A stretch of DNA of 64,000 nucleotides from Empedobacter falsenii (GCF_019308355.1 NZ_JAAGKM010000002.1:62001-126000), one strand, 5' to 3'; positions 47,152 through 56,992 are shown, numbered from the stretch's first letter. Notes: generated by a model not told the origin, from the letters alone. Program-made: numbers and translations.

Positions 47152-47897
47152 TAGCTCAAAATTGTTTGTGTTAATATTAAGTTGATCACAATAATTGCTA
47201 CTGATGTCCATACAACAGCTGTTGTTGCAGAACGACCAACTTCTAACGAACCTCCTTTTACTTTATAACCATAGTATGCCGGAATTGTTGCGATAACAAA
47301 CGCGAATACCATTGTTTTAAGGAATGTATAGACAAACAATTTTGTTGCCATATTCATTTGTAAACCTGTAATAAAATCGGCTGCCGACCATAGTTTTGTA
47401 AAAACTCCAATATAATAACCGCCTAATAATCCAAATCCGATAGAAATCATAACCAATAAAGGATTGAAAAATACACAGGCGATAATTTTTGGTAAAATCA
47501 AGAAGTTTGCAGAATTGATCCCCATTACATCTAACGCGTCAATTTGTTCTGTAACACGCATAGTTCCGATACTCGATGCGATGTACGAACCTACTTTACC
47601 AACTAAAATTAGCGACATAATGGTTGGGGCAAACTCTAACACCAAAACCACTTTGGTCGCATAACCAATGTAAGCATCTGGAACAGGAATAGACGCTCCC
47701 TGAAAGTTTTTCGCCATTTGTATTGCTACAACTGCACCCATAAATGTTGAGATAAAGGTTACAATTCCCAAAGAGTTGACACCTAAATCATATATTTCTC
47801 TAACGGTCAATTTCCAGAAAACGCTCAATTTTTGAGGTTTGCTAAATACTTTACCCATAAGCATAAAGTATGACCCTAAATTTTCGATTAGTTTCAT
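47151..47897 (-). CDS. ABC transporter permease, MlaE-like
   Basis: This 248-residue inner-membrane protein has five to six helices and MlaE features: FISTFMGAVVAIQMA near the start, ATKVVLVLEFAPTIMSLILVGKVGSYIASSIGTMRVTEQIDAL in the middle, and YYGYKVKGGSLEVGRSATTAVVW near the end. With the next gene it forms a lipid transporter core; no MCE-domain (MlaD) gene is visible in this window. A TAATTTTG element ends 5 bases before its ATG. Confidence 0.92.
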   Translation of the reverse strand: MKLIENLGSYFMLMGKVFSKPQKLSVFWKLTVREIYDLGVNSLGIVTFISTFMGAVVAIQMAKNFQGASIPVPDAYIGYATKVVLVLEFAPTIMSLILVGKVGSYIASSIGTMRVTEQIDALDVMGINSANFLILPKIIACVFFNPLLVMISIGFGLLGGYYIGVFTKLWSAADFITGLQMNMATKLFVYTFLKTMVFAFVIATIPAYYGYKVKGGSLEVGRSATTAVVWTSVAIIVINLILTQTILS

Positions 47898-47941
47898 TAC
47901 GACAAAATTAATATTTTTATTGGAAAGGCTTTTTATTTATC

Positions 47942-48541
47942 TTGCACAATGTGAATTTAGAACATTTAACTTCTTATCTCCCTCATAATGCAGACTTGTA
48001 TGTAAAAAAGTGGTTAGAAAATCATTTTATAACGTTAAAAATTACAAGAAGACGTGAAACTAAGTTGGGAGATTATCGCAAATTGGTCGAAAATAATCGT
48101 CATCAAATTACAGTGAATGGCGACTTAAATCAGTATGCTTTCTTTTTTGTTTTTACACATGAAGTGGCGCATCTCAAAACTTTTGTTCAGTTTGATTCGC
48201 GTAAAATAAATCCGCATGGAAAAGAATGGAAAACCATTTTTGGGCATTTATTATTAGAATCTCTTCACATTTATCCCGAAGAATTGCAACCGTATATTCT
48301 TCATCATGCCAAACATCCGAAAGCGAGTTTAGGAGCAGATATTAATATCTCAAAATATATTATAGATGATAAAAATCCTGCTCAAATTTATCTTGAAGAT
48401 TTGGAGGATGGTACAATATTTTCGATAGGAAAAAGAATCTTTAAAAAAGAATCTAAAAGAAAATTAAGGTATCTTTGTTTAGAGTTGAAAACCAAGAAAA
48501 AATATTTGATAAACGCAACTGCAACTGTAAATAAACTTTAA
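47942..48541 (+). CDS. SprT-like zinc metalloprotease-fold protein
   Basis: This protein of about 199 residues has the zinc motif FTHEVAHLKTF (HExxH), followed by HGKEWKTIFGHLL, as in the SprT-like family related to eukaryotic Spartan proteases. It may cut DNA-bound or other proteins, but this is only family knowledge. There is no ATG; a TTG at 47942 gives the longest form and a GTG at 47951 is equally possible. It is divergent from the MlaE-like gene and is followed after 9 bp by the mannose-1-phosphate guanylyltransferase gene. Confidence 0.82.
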   Translation: MHNVNLEHLTSYLPHNADLYVKKWLENHFITLKITRRRETKLGDYRKLVENNRHQITVNGDLNQYAFFFVFTHEVAHLKTFVQFDSRKINPHGKEWKTIFGHLLLESLHIYPEELQPYILHHAKHPKASLGADINISKYIIDDKNPAQIYLEDLEDGTIFSIGKRIFKKESKRKLRYLCLELKTKKKYLINATATVNKL

Positions 48542-48550
48542 AAGACAATC

Positions 48551-49645
48551 ATGAATAATAAAGATAACTACGCTGTTATCCTTGCCAGTGGTACAGGAGT
48601 GAGATTATGGCCTTTGAGTACAATTAAAAAACCAAAACAATTTCATGATTTATTAGGAATAGGAAAAACTTTTATTCAATTAACGTATAATCGCCTTAAA
48701 AAAGTCGTTCCGCAAGAAAATATTTTCATTGTAACTATTCAAGATTATAAAGAGATTGTAAAAGAACAATTACCAGATTTTGAGGATAAAAATTTTATCA
48801 TCGAACCAAGAGTCATGAATACCGCAGCTTGTAATTTATTGGCCGCAATGACAATCCAACAATTTAATCCAAATGCAAAATTGATTATTTCTCCTTCAGA
48901 TCATTTTATTTTTGATGAAGATGAATTTGTAGAAAAAGTAAATCTTGCTTTCGAGGATGCTGACAACGATCGATTGATTACTTTGGGAGTAGCTCCAACG
49001 CGTCCAGATGTTAATTACAGTTATATTCAGTTCATCGAAAATACAACACCTATAAAAAAAGTAAAATCTTATATCGATAAACCTGATTTAGAATTTGCTG
49101 AATCTTTTATAACGAGTGGTGAATTTATTTGGAATACAGGAATCCTTGTTTGGTCTGTAGATAGTATTGTAAAAGCTTTTCAACAACATTTACCTTCGAT
49201 GAAAGAAACTTTAAAAAAATATTTTGATCTTGATCGTTCTTTACAAAATACAGAAACTTTAAAACCTATTTACACAACGTTAGACGTAACTTCTATCAAC
49301 AAAGGAATTTTAGAACAAGCAGATAATGTTTATGTCATTCCAACAACTTTTGGCTGGAGTGATATTGGAACTTGGTCTGCAATCAACGAAAAGTATAAAT
49401 ACACAGGTGAAGATCAGGACGAAAATCACAATACATTATTATGCAAACATTTTTCTGGTTACAACGCTAAAAATAATTTTATTTATTCTACACAAGACAA
49501 AGCTATTATTATTGATGGATTAGACAATTATGTGGTTATTAATTCGGAGAAAGGATTACTCATTTGTCCTCGAAGCAATGTACAGTTTATAAAAACTTAT
49601 GTGAGCGATTTGAAATTACAGAAAAACGGAGAAAAATATTGTTAA
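48551..49645 (+). CDS. mannose-1-phosphate guanylyltransferase
   Basis: This 364-residue nucleotidyltransferase joins mannose 1-phosphate and GTP to GDP-mannose for surface polysaccharides. The motifs are LASGTGVRLWPLS with the phosphate loop, KPKQFHDLLG (Lys and Gln of the family), IISPSDHFI, and FIWNTGILVWSVDSI; the end includes TTFGWSDIGTW. No C-terminal isomerase domain is present, so it is the single-function type. It lies close behind the SprT-like gene and ends in a strong terminator. Confidence 0.93.
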   Translation: MNNKDNYAVILASGTGVRLWPLSTIKKPKQFHDLLGIGKTFIQLTYNRLKKVVPQENIFIVTIQDYKEIVKEQLPDFEDKNFIIEPRVMNTAACNLLAAMTIQQFNPNAKLIISPSDHFIFDEDEFVEKVNLAFEDADNDRLITLGVAPTRPDVNYSYIQFIENTTPIKKVKSYIDKPDLEFAESFITSGEFIWNTGILVWSVDSIVKAFQQHLPSMKETLKKYFDLDRSLQNTETLKPIYTTLDVTSINKGILEQADNVYVIPTTFGWSDIGTWSAINEKYKYTGEDQDENHNTLLCKHFSGYNAKNNFIYSTQDKAIIIDGLDNYVVINSEKGLLICPRSNVQFIKTYVSDLKLQKNGEKYC

Positions 49646-49646
49646 T

Positions 49647-49681
49647 AAAAAAACTCTTCAAGAATCTTGAAGAGTTTTTTT
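49647..49681 (+). terminator. rho-independent terminator
   Basis: AAACTCTTCA and TGAAGAGTTT pair around a short loop, with an A-run before and a T-run after. Confidence 0.88.
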
Positions 49682-49702
49682 ATGTATTTATAATTTTAAT
49701 AT

Positions 49703-50677
49703 TTATCGAAGTGTAATCACATTTTGACCAACTTTGTATCCATTTTGGTAAATATCGATTTTATATTCACCTTTTGGAAAGTCATAATCAACCCAGTCAA
49801 AATTAACTCTTGAACCAGACATATTATTGTAATTAACTTTTACACGATCAGAATATTCTACAGAAGATCCAGAACGTAAAGTTGTTTCACCTGCATCAGC
49901 ACCTTTAAATTTTCCTATCTCGCCGCTTGGTTTATAAATAGATACATACAATTCTTTGGTTTCTGAAGTCGCATTCAAGTTTTTATCCAAATCAAAAGAT
50001 ACTCTAACTTTATCAATTCTTCTTGCTCGCGTTGTTTCCACTTCTTTTCCGCTTGATTTTACTCTCAAACCTTTAATCGTATAATTTGAAATCGATAAAG
50101 TAGAATTTGTCTCTTTGATTAAATTCTGATGATTTTCTTTTTCAGTACTCAAATTTGATTCAACCGTTTTTTTCTGCTCATTCAAATGAGAATTTTCCGA
50201 AGTTAACTCTGTATTTTTGTTTGTCAGCTTTTTATTTTCGTCTTTCAAGCGAACAATTTCTTCTTTATAAACTTTAATATCTGCTTGTAAAGAAGTAATC
50301 AATCGTTTAGCACGCTGCAATTCTCCATTTGTAATGCCTTCTTTATTTAAGATTGATTGAATTTCTTTTTGTTTCTCCAAAATCAATCGATCTTGATAAC
50401 TTAAAGAAGAATCTTTTTTTACAACACGAGTTTTAGCATCATCAAAATCAGATCTAATTATACGTAATTCTTGTTTCAGAATTTCTCTAGATCGTTCCAA
50501 ATCATTGATATCACTTTGCATTTCTATCGAAGATTTTGCATTTGCTTCTTTAGAATATACAATATACCCAATAGCTAATAACAGGGCTACTGCTAAAACA
50601 GCAATAATAATATTCTTTACGAATTCATTTTTATGTTTAGGGTTTGTAGAGGGTTCAAGATCTTTGTATTCAGTCAT
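49703..50677 (-). CDS. membrane-anchored coiled-coil protein, unknown
   Basis: This 324-residue protein has a cytoplasmic tail of about 20 residues, one transmembrane helix (about 22-42), a long coiled coil (about 50-200, e.g. KEEIVRLKDENKKLTNKNTELTSEN) and a C-terminal beta-rich domain (about 205-324) with GEYKIDIYQNGYKVGQNVITL at the end. Similar proteins occur in Flavobacteriia without known role. It is alone on its strand. Confidence 0.7.
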   Translation of the reverse strand: MTEYKDLEPSTNPKHKNEFVKNIIIAVLAVALLLAIGYIVYSKEANAKSSIEMQSDINDLERSREILKQELRIIRSDFDDAKTRVVKKDSSLSYQDRLILEKQKEIQSILNKEGITNGELQRAKRLITSLQADIKVYKEEIVRLKDENKKLTNKNTELTSENSHLNEQKKTVESNLSTEKENHQNLIKETNSTLSISNYTIKGLRVKSSGKEVETTRARRIDKVRVSFDLDKNLNATSETKELYVSIYKPSGEIGKFKGADAGETTLRSGSSVEYSDRVKVNYNNMSGSRVNFDWVDYDFPKGEYKIDIYQNGYKVGQNVITLR

Positions 50678-50796
50678 TTTAATTATTTCGAGGAAAAATT
50701 ATTAAATCAAAAATTAAACCAATTTTATAATAATTAATAACTAATGTTAAATTTAACATTTACAAATTGTAATAAAACTTAATAAATAAAGACTTT

Positions 50797-51231
50797 TTAA
50801 TCGTATGTCTCTTTTTTAATGTCTTCAGAAGCTTCGTCTAATTTATTTTCGGCTTTTGTTTTTAATTCATCAGCTTTTTCTTCCAATTCTGTTTTTTCTT
50901 CTTTAAAAGTTTCTTTCAAATCCGAAACTTTCTCTTTCACAAAAGCACTTGTTTCTTTCATTTGCTTTTCCGCAATATCTTTTACTTCGTTATAATCTTG
51001 CTTCGATCTTTCTTTAAAATCTCTAGCGGCTTCTTTCGATTGTTCTTTCAGATCACCAGAAGCATCTTTTATATTATTGATTGTTTTACGCGCAAAATCC
51101 GATGCATCATCTGCAATCAATGTTCCTGCTTTTTTCACAGTTGCCGAAACATCGTCAAATTTATCTCCCGCAACATCAATCGCGGTTTCCGTTTTTCCTA
51201 AAATTCTTTTCAAAAAAGTTCTAAGTCCCAT
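50797..51231 (-). CDS. hydrophilic helical protein (LEA/YtxH-like)
   Basis: This 144-residue protein has no signal peptide and consists of charged amphipathic helices with an 11-residue-type rhythm rich in Lys, Glu, Asp and Ala (KEQSKEAARDFKERSKQD, ETFKEEKTELEEKADEL). It resembles LEA-like and YtxH-tail stress proteins, which is a compositional likeness only. It may protect membranes or proteins under stress. Confidence 0.65.
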   Translation of the reverse strand: MGLRTFLKRILGKTETAIDVAGDKFDDVSATVKKAGTLIADDASDFARKTINNIKDASGDLKEQSKEAARDFKERSKQDYNEVKDIAEKQMKETSAFVKEKVSDLKETFKEEKTELEEKADELKTKAENKLDEASEDIKKETYD

Positions 51232-51321
51232 AATAATTTATTTTGTTGATTATTTTCAGTTTAAATTTACAGCTTCATTCGTAATTTTAGAATGAATTAA
51301 TTTAATTTTTTATTTAAAAAA

Positions 51322-52218
51322 ATGAATTTCAACTATTTTAAACGATATTATCTCCGAATTTTAATGTTCAGTTTACTAACTATTTTTAGTTGTAATCCGA
51401 AGAAAAATCAATCCGAAACACATCAAAATACTTCATCCGAAGAAATATCCTTCAAATATTCGACCAAAAATAAAAACTTTGTCAGCGCACATCGTGGCGG
51501 AAGTGGAATACATGGTTTTCCTGAAAATTGTGTCGAAACTTTTGAACATCTTTATCAAAAAGGAATACAAATTTTTGAGATTGATGTTGCCGAAACAAAG
51601 GATAATCAACTTATTTTAATGCACGATAATTCGTTGCAACGAACAAGCACAGGGCGACAAGATGTCAATCAAGTTGACTTAAAAACCATTAAGGAATACT
51701 TTTTGGTAGATGATTTTGGACAACAAACGTCATACAAAATTCCGACTTTTGCAGAAGCGCTAAATTGGGGGAAAAGTAAACCGATTTATTTTATGGTTGA
51801 CATCAAAAAAGGTGTTGATTATCGTGATATTGTGAAGACAATAGAACATGTAAACATGCAAAAACAGGTTGTTTTGGTGACGTATACAGTTGGTCAAGCG
51901 AAAAAGTTGCATCAACTTGCGCCAGATATGCTATTGTCTGTTTCGATGCGAAACGAACGCGAATTTAATGAAATGATGAACAGCGGAATTCCGACTGACA
52001 AAATGGTTGCCTTTACAGGAACTCGACGCAATGACAAATCATTTTTAAACAAAATTCATGACAAGGATATTTTGGTCATTTTTGGGACGTTAGGAAACTT
52101 AGACAAAAGTGTTTCGGCGAGAAATGGACAACTTTACCGCGATTTAGAAAAAGATGGTGTCGACATTTTTGCAACAGACAGAGCAATGGATGTACATCAA
52201 ACGATTAATAAAAATTAA
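51322..52218 (+). CDS. glycerophosphodiester phosphodiesterase family lipoprotein
   Basis: This 298-residue lipoprotein (lipobox near Cys24 in LTIFSCNPKKN) has the GDPD motifs SAHRGGSGIHGFPENCVETF, IFEIDVAETKDNQLILMHD and RTSTG, which carry the metal and catalytic His and Glu residues. The barrel then continues to IFATDRAMD. It likely cleaves glycerophosphodiesters from phospholipid turnover in the periplasm. The bshC start codon follows its stop with no gap. Confidence 0.92.
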   Translation: MNFNYFKRYYLRILMFSLLTIFSCNPKKNQSETHQNTSSEEISFKYSTKNKNFVSAHRGGSGIHGFPENCVETFEHLYQKGIQIFEIDVAETKDNQLILMHDNSLQRTSTGRQDVNQVDLKTIKEYFLVDDFGQQTSYKIPTFAEALNWGKSKPIYFMVDIKKGVDYRDIVKTIEHVNMQKQVVLVTYTVGQAKKLHQLAPDMLLSVSMRNEREFNEMMNSGIPTDKMVAFTGTRRNDKSFLNKIHDKDILVIFGTLGNLDKSVSARNGQLYRDLEKDGVDIFATDRAMDVHQTINKN

Positions 52219-53817
52219 ATGGAAACAATATCACTTAAGGATTCAAATTATTTTTCAAAATTGATGCTAAATTATATCAATCAAGACGAGGATTTGAAAA
52301 ACTTCTACAACCTATTTCCAACCAAAGAAAACTATATAAAACAAGCGAAAAATAAGCTTGGACATTATAAAAATAGAGCAATTCTTGTTGAACAAATTTC
52401 GAAACAATTAGGTCATTTAGATTTATCGGAAAAGCAACAAAATAATCTACAAAAATTAAGAGAAAAGAATACAGTAACAATTACGACTGGACATCAATTA
52501 AATTTATTTACAGGTCCAATTTTCTTTTTTTATAAAATTTTGCAAGTTATCAAAGCATGCGAAGAATTGAATAATGAACAAAGTGAAATCAATTTTGTTC
52601 CGATGTTTTGGATGGCGACAGAAGATCACGATTTCGAAGAAATTAATCATTTCAAATTTGGAGATCGAATTATTCATTGGGAAAAAGAATTTGGTGGACC
52701 AGTTGGTCGTTTATCAACAAACGGTTTACAAAAAGTTTTTGATTCATTTTTGTCATTAATTCCAAATGGAAAAAAGAAAACTGAATTGCAAAATTTGATT
52801 GAAGCATCTTATTTATCGAATGATAATTTGACAGACGCAACACGAAAATTGGTTCATTTATTATTCAAAGATCTTGGATTGTTGATGATTGATGGAGATG
52901 ATAAAGAATTGAAAAAATTGATGATTCCAACTTTTGAAGAAGAATTAATTCAGTCAATATCGTTCAAAAAAGTAATACCTCAAAATGAGAAATTAGAACA
53001 ATTGGGGTATTCTATTCAAGTGAATCCTCGTGAGATAAATTTGTTTTATATCAATCAAAATAATTCGCGCGAACGTATTGTTGAACAAAATGGAACGTAT
53101 TTTGTCAATAACACTTCAATCAAATTTTCGAAAGAAGAAATTATTGCCGATTTACATCAAAATCCAGATAAATTTAGCCCAAATGTGATTTTGAGACCAT
53201 TGTACCAAGAAACAATTTTACCAAATGTTGCCTATGTTGGCGGCGGTGGCGAAATGGCTTATTGGTTACAACTGAAAGAAATGTTCAATCAATTTGAAGT
53301 TGATTTTCCACTTTTAGTTTTGAGAAATTCATTGTTAATCCGAACTGAAAAACAATACGAAAAACAACAAAAATTAGATCTATCAAACGAAGATTTATTT
53401 TCGAATAGTTTAGCAATCACAAAAAAACGTTCGATAAATTCATCAGAAATTGCTCCAAAACTTCCTGAATTGGAAGAAGAATTAAAAAGCATTTTTGAAC
53501 GTTTGGAACATTTGAGTTCGTTAACAGAATCTTCTTTTGCCGATATGATACAAGCGCAGCGTACAAAACAATTGAAAGGTTTTGAGAAAATAAAACAACG
53601 TTTGGTGCATGCAGAAGTGAAAAAAAATGAAGATTTATTGAAGAGAATCGAGCAATTATTAAATGATCTTTCTCAACAAAATGGTTTGCAAGAACGTGTG
53701 AAAAATTTTGCTGATTTTGATTACATTAATATTCAGTATTTCATTGATTTTATTGAAGATAGTCTTCGACCTTTTGAATTTGAGTTCATCATAAATACAT
53801 TGAAAGAGGAACTCTAA
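52219..53817 (+). CDS. bshC: bacillithiol biosynthesis cysteine-adding enzyme BshC
   Basis: This 532-residue cytoplasmic protein matches the BshC family: TITTGHQLNLFTGPIFFFYKI, then FVPMFWMATEDHDFEEINHF, FSPNVILRPLYQETILPNVAYVGGGGE, and a C-terminal coiled coil. BshC adds cysteine to glucosamine-malate in bacillithiol synthesis, a low-molecular-weight thiol found in many Bacteroidetes and Firmicutes. bshA and bshB are not in this window. It starts directly at the GDPD stop, so the two are probably co-transcribed. Confidence 0.95.
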   Translation: METISLKDSNYFSKLMLNYINQDEDLKNFYNLFPTKENYIKQAKNKLGHYKNRAILVEQISKQLGHLDLSEKQQNNLQKLREKNTVTITTGHQLNLFTGPIFFFYKILQVIKACEELNNEQSEINFVPMFWMATEDHDFEEINHFKFGDRIIHWEKEFGGPVGRLSTNGLQKVFDSFLSLIPNGKKKTELQNLIEASYLSNDNLTDATRKLVHLLFKDLGLLMIDGDDKELKKLMIPTFEEELIQSISFKKVIPQNEKLEQLGYSIQVNPREINLFYINQNNSRERIVEQNGTYFVNNTSIKFSKEEIIADLHQNPDKFSPNVILRPLYQETILPNVAYVGGGGEMAYWLQLKEMFNQFEVDFPLLVLRNSLLIRTEKQYEKQQKLDLSNEDLFSNSLAITKKRSINSSEIAPKLPELEEELKSIFERLEHLSSLTESSFADMIQAQRTKQLKGFEKIKQRLVHAEVKKNEDLLKRIEQLLNDLSQQNGLQERVKNFADFDYINIQYFIDFIEDSLRPFEFEFIINTLKEEL

Positions 53818-53832
53818 ACAAAACATAATTTG

Positions 53833-53840
53833 TATATTTG
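53833..53840 (+). promoter_or_regulatory. -7 promoter element for the LysM gene
   Basis: TATATTTG fits TAnnTTTG, 19 bases before the ATG at 53860, and lies after the bshC stop. Confidence 0.5.
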
Positions 53841-53859
53841 ACCACGAAAATTCATCTAA

Positions 53860-55707
53860 ATGAAAAAAATATTAGCTTTATTGTTATTTGTTGGTGCATC
53901 AGCACTTTATGCTCAACAAAAAACGCATACAGTTCAAGCAAAAGAAACCGTTTACGGAATTTCGAAGCAATATGGTGTTTCGCAAGAAGAATTGTATAAA
54001 GCCAATCCTAAAATTGAAAAAAATGGGATTCATCCAGGTGATTTGATTGTGATTCCAGGTAAAGGAACTACGACAACCAAACCAACTGAAACCAATACAC
54101 AAACGACTACGTCAAACGTAAAAATTTCGGACGATAATTATCAATATATTACAATTGAGCCGAAAGAAACGGTTTACAATTTGACAAAAAAATATAAAAT
54201 TTCGGAAGAAACATTGAACTCATTAAACCCTCAAATCAAAGAAAGAGGTTTAGAAATTGGTGACGTAATCAAGCTTCCAAAAGATGTGACAAATAAAGTT
54301 TTTTCTGTTCCAAAAGGAACGCATTTAATCAAAAAAGGAGAAACTTTATACACTTTAGCAAAACAGTATAATGTAAGTGTTGACGATTTATATGCAGAAA
54401 ATCCAGCTTTACAAACAGGTGTAAAAGAAGGAATGGTGATAACGATTCCTAAAAAATCTGGTTCTGTTGTAATCGAAGAAAACACGATCAACTATGTTGT
54501 TCAGAATGGAGATTCGGCTTACGGAATTTTAGAAAAATACAACACGAATTTAGATGAGTTATTGCGTTTAAATCCTGATTTAATCAATGGTTTAAAAGCT
54601 GGAATGACACTTAAAATTCCATTGCAAAAAAATGCTAAAATCATCAAATACGGAACTGCAGGAAAGTTGAAACGTGCTAATGACAATGAAATTAATGTTG
54701 CTATTATGCTACCTTTTGATGTTGCAAATAATCCGCAATTAAAAAATTCGCAAGCAATGCAATTTTTTACTGGAGCTAAATTAGCGTTGACTCATTTGGC
54801 GAAAAAAGGTAAAAATGTAAATGTGAAAGTGATCGATACGAAAAACGGAAACTTGCAAGATATTTTATCAACAACAGATTTTAGTAAAACGGATGCTGTT
54901 ATCGGCCCGTTGAACACGTCTGATATTACAGAAGTTGCCAACTTCTTCAGTAATTCTGGTATCGCTGTGATTTCGCCTTATGCAAATGACGATTCGTTAA
55001 ATTCTTTCAATGATTTATTGATTTCTAATCCAAAAGATGAAGTAATTGCAGATCAAATCATCGAAGAAATTGGGAAAAACTTTGCTGGAGAACAAGTTTA
55101 TTTATTAACAAATCGTGACGATCAAGAGTTAGCAAGTTATACGAAAAAACAATTAGAAAAACAGTTGAAAGCAAATGTTGTCATTGTAGATAGTGTTGCA
55201 AAAATTGTTCAACCACACGATAAAGTTAACGGTGAAGATTATTATACGCCAATTATTACGGTTTTAGTTGGTGATGATGATAATTTGGGAAAACAATATT
55301 TAGAAAAATTAAAAACATTTAACAAAGACAATATCAAAGCTTACGGAATAAAATCGGTTTCGGTTTATGATGTTTATAACGCAGATAATGCAAAAAATAT
55401 CGATGCATTCCGCGAATTTGGTTTTTTGTTTAGTACTGCGCGTTTAATCAATACAAGAGATACGGAAGTGCAAAGTGTGATCAAAGATTTCAAAGAAGTT
55501 TATTGTGAATTTCCGACGCGTTACGAGCAATTAGGTTACGATGTAACGTATGATATTGTGGACAGAATGAATAATAAAGGTGATGTTACCAACAATATTA
55601 CGACAGAAAACACACGTTTGGCGTCAAAATTTGCTTACAAAAAAATAAGCGGAAGTAAAGCTTATACGAACGATGCGAGCCGAATTGTACGTTTACCTAA
55701 AAAATAA
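53860..55707 (+). CDS. exported protein with four LysM domains and a PBP1-type domain
   Basis: This 615-residue protein has a signal peptide (cleavage near LYAQQ, residue 19), four LysM domains (about 22-66, 95-140, 153-198, 210-254; each with a VYGISKQY or TLYTLAKQY core and a LKIP-type end) and then a periplasmic-binding-protein type 1 fold (about 275-590: NVAIMLPFDVA, AVIGPLNTSDITEV, GIAVISPYAND). The LysM part should hold it to peptidoglycan. The PBP1-like part may bind a ligand or have only a structural role; no ABC transporter genes are adjacent. It has its own promoter element and terminator. Confidence 0.9.
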   Translation: MKKILALLLFVGASALYAQQKTHTVQAKETVYGISKQYGVSQEELYKANPKIEKNGIHPGDLIVIPGKGTTTTKPTETNTQTTTSNVKISDDNYQYITIEPKETVYNLTKKYKISEETLNSLNPQIKERGLEIGDVIKLPKDVTNKVFSVPKGTHLIKKGETLYTLAKQYNVSVDDLYAENPALQTGVKEGMVITIPKKSGSVVIEENTINYVVQNGDSAYGILEKYNTNLDELLRLNPDLINGLKAGMTLKIPLQKNAKIIKYGTAGKLKRANDNEINVAIMLPFDVANNPQLKNSQAMQFFTGAKLALTHLAKKGKNVNVKVIDTKNGNLQDILSTTDFSKTDAVIGPLNTSDITEVANFFSNSGIAVISPYANDDSLNSFNDLLISNPKDEVIADQIIEEIGKNFAGEQVYLLTNRDDQELASYTKKQLEKQLKANVVIVDSVAKIVQPHDKVNGEDYYTPIITVLVGDDDNLGKQYLEKLKTFNKDNIKAYGIKSVSVYDVYNADNAKNIDAFREFGFLFSTARLINTRDTEVQSVIKDFKEVYCEFPTRYEQLGYDVTYDIVDRMNNKGDVTNNITTENTRLASKFAYKKISGSKAYTNDASRIVRLPKK

Positions 55708-55729
55708 TTTTATCAAAAATTATATACCA

Positions 55730-55761
55730 AAAAGCGATGCTAAATTTTAGTATCGCTTTTT
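55730..55761 (+). terminator. rho-independent terminator
   Basis: AAAAGCGATGCTAAA pairs with TTTAGTATCGCTTTT with one internal mismatch, followed by a T-run. Confidence 0.85.
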
Positions 55762-55790
55762 TCTTTTTATCAACATTTAGAATTAAAACC

Positions 55791-55819
55791 TTGTATTGAA
55801 CGGATTTTTTCTAAATTTG
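55791..55819 (+). promoter_or_regulatory. promoter of the dicarboxylate symporter gene, possible leaderless start
   Basis: TTG (55791-55793), an 18-base spacer and TAAATTTG (55812-55819) fit the Bacteroidetes pattern. Only three bases separate the -7 element from the ATG at 55823, so the transcript may start at or inside the start codon. Confidence 0.5.
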
Positions 55820-55822
55820 ACT

Positions 55823-56992
55823 ATGCACAAACTTAAAGACAATTTACTCGTAAAAGTTATTCTTGCCATTGTACTTGGAATTTCACTCGGCGGAATAATA
55901 CCAGAAGCTATTGGTCGTATTTTTATGACTTTCAATGATTTTTTTAGCGAATTACTTAACTTTTTAATCCCATTAATCATTGTTGGATTAATCGTTCCAT
56001 CAATTGGAAGATTAGGACAAACAGCCGGAAAATTATTATTAGCAACCGTTTTAATTGCTTACGGATCAACCATTTTTTCAGGATTACTAGGCTACTCAGC
56101 GAGTATGTCTATTTTTCCACAATTATTAGAACATCAAACTGGGCAAATTAATTTAGCAGAAAAAGCCAAAGAATTTACACCATACTTTTCGATAGAGTTT
56201 CCTCCGTTATTTGATGTAATGCCAGCTTTGGTATTTTCATTTCTTTTCGGAATTGGATTATCACGATTAAAAGATTCGACTTTTGGAAAATTTGCAGATG
56301 ATTTCGAAGAAATTATTACGTATTTAATTCAAAATTTAATCATTCCATTATTACCAATTTTCATTTTCGGAATCTTCTTGAACATGTCATATTCAGGGCA
56401 AGTGGTGACAATTATGAATGTATTTTTGAAAATAATTGGTGTAATTTTCGTGCTACATGTTTTCTTGTTAGTGCTTCAATTTACAATTGCTGGAATTATC
56501 GCGAAAAAGAATCCTTTTACTATGTTGAAATTAATGTTACCAGCTTATTTCACAGCCTTAGGAACACAATCTTCAGCGGCTACAATTCCTGTAACAATTG
56601 CGCAAGTAAAGAAAATTGGAGTTCGCGACGAAATTGCCAATTTCGCTGTGCCGTTGTGTGCGACAATTCACTTATCTGGCTCGATGTTAAAAATCGTTTG
56701 TTGTTGTTTAGCATTGATGTTAATCCAAGGAATAGAAATTGATTTTGTTCAATTTTTAGGATTTATCATGATGCTTGGAATTGCGATGGTTGCAGCGCCT
56801 GGCGTTCCTGGTGGAGCGATTATGGCAGCGATTGGAATTATTGCTTCGATGTTAGGATTTAATGCAGAAAATCAAGCATTGATGATTGCACTTTATATCG
56901 CAATGGATAGTTTTGGAACAGCAGGAAATGTAACTGGAGATGGAGCTATTGCTGTAACGTTGAATAAATTATTCAAAAAAGAAGTTCAATAA
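55823..56992 (+). CDS. dicarboxylate/amino acid:cation symporter (DAACS family)
   Basis: This protein of about 390 residues has the glutamate-transporter fold. The second half has the hairpin motif SSAATIPVT and the helix ends GVPGGAIMAA and MDSFGTAGNVTGDGAIAV; the latter, with Asp and Gly-Asn, forms the cation and substrate site of GltPh-like carriers. It imports dicarboxylates or acidic amino acids with protons or sodium. The ATG at 55823 (MHKLKDNLLVKV) is preferred to the TTG nine codons upstream because it matches the usual family start. Confidence 0.92.
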   Translation: MHKLKDNLLVKVILAIVLGISLGGIIPEAIGRIFMTFNDFFSELLNFLIPLIIVGLIVPSIGRLGQTAGKLLLATVLIAYGSTIFSGLLGYSASMSIFPQLLEHQTGQINLAEKAKEFTPYFSIEFPPLFDVMPALVFSFLFGIGLSRLKDSTFGKFADDFEEIITYLIQNLIIPLLPIFIFGIFLNMSYSGQVVTIMNVFLKIIGVIFVLHVFLLVLQFTIAGIIAKKNPFTMLKLMLPAYFTALGTQSSAATIPVTIAQVKKIGVRDEIANFAVPLCATIHLSGSMLKIVCCCLALMLIQGIEIDFVQFLGFIMMLGIAMVAAPGVPGGAIMAAIGIIASMLGFNAENQALMIALYIAMDSFGTAGNVTGDGAIAVTLNKLFKKEVQ

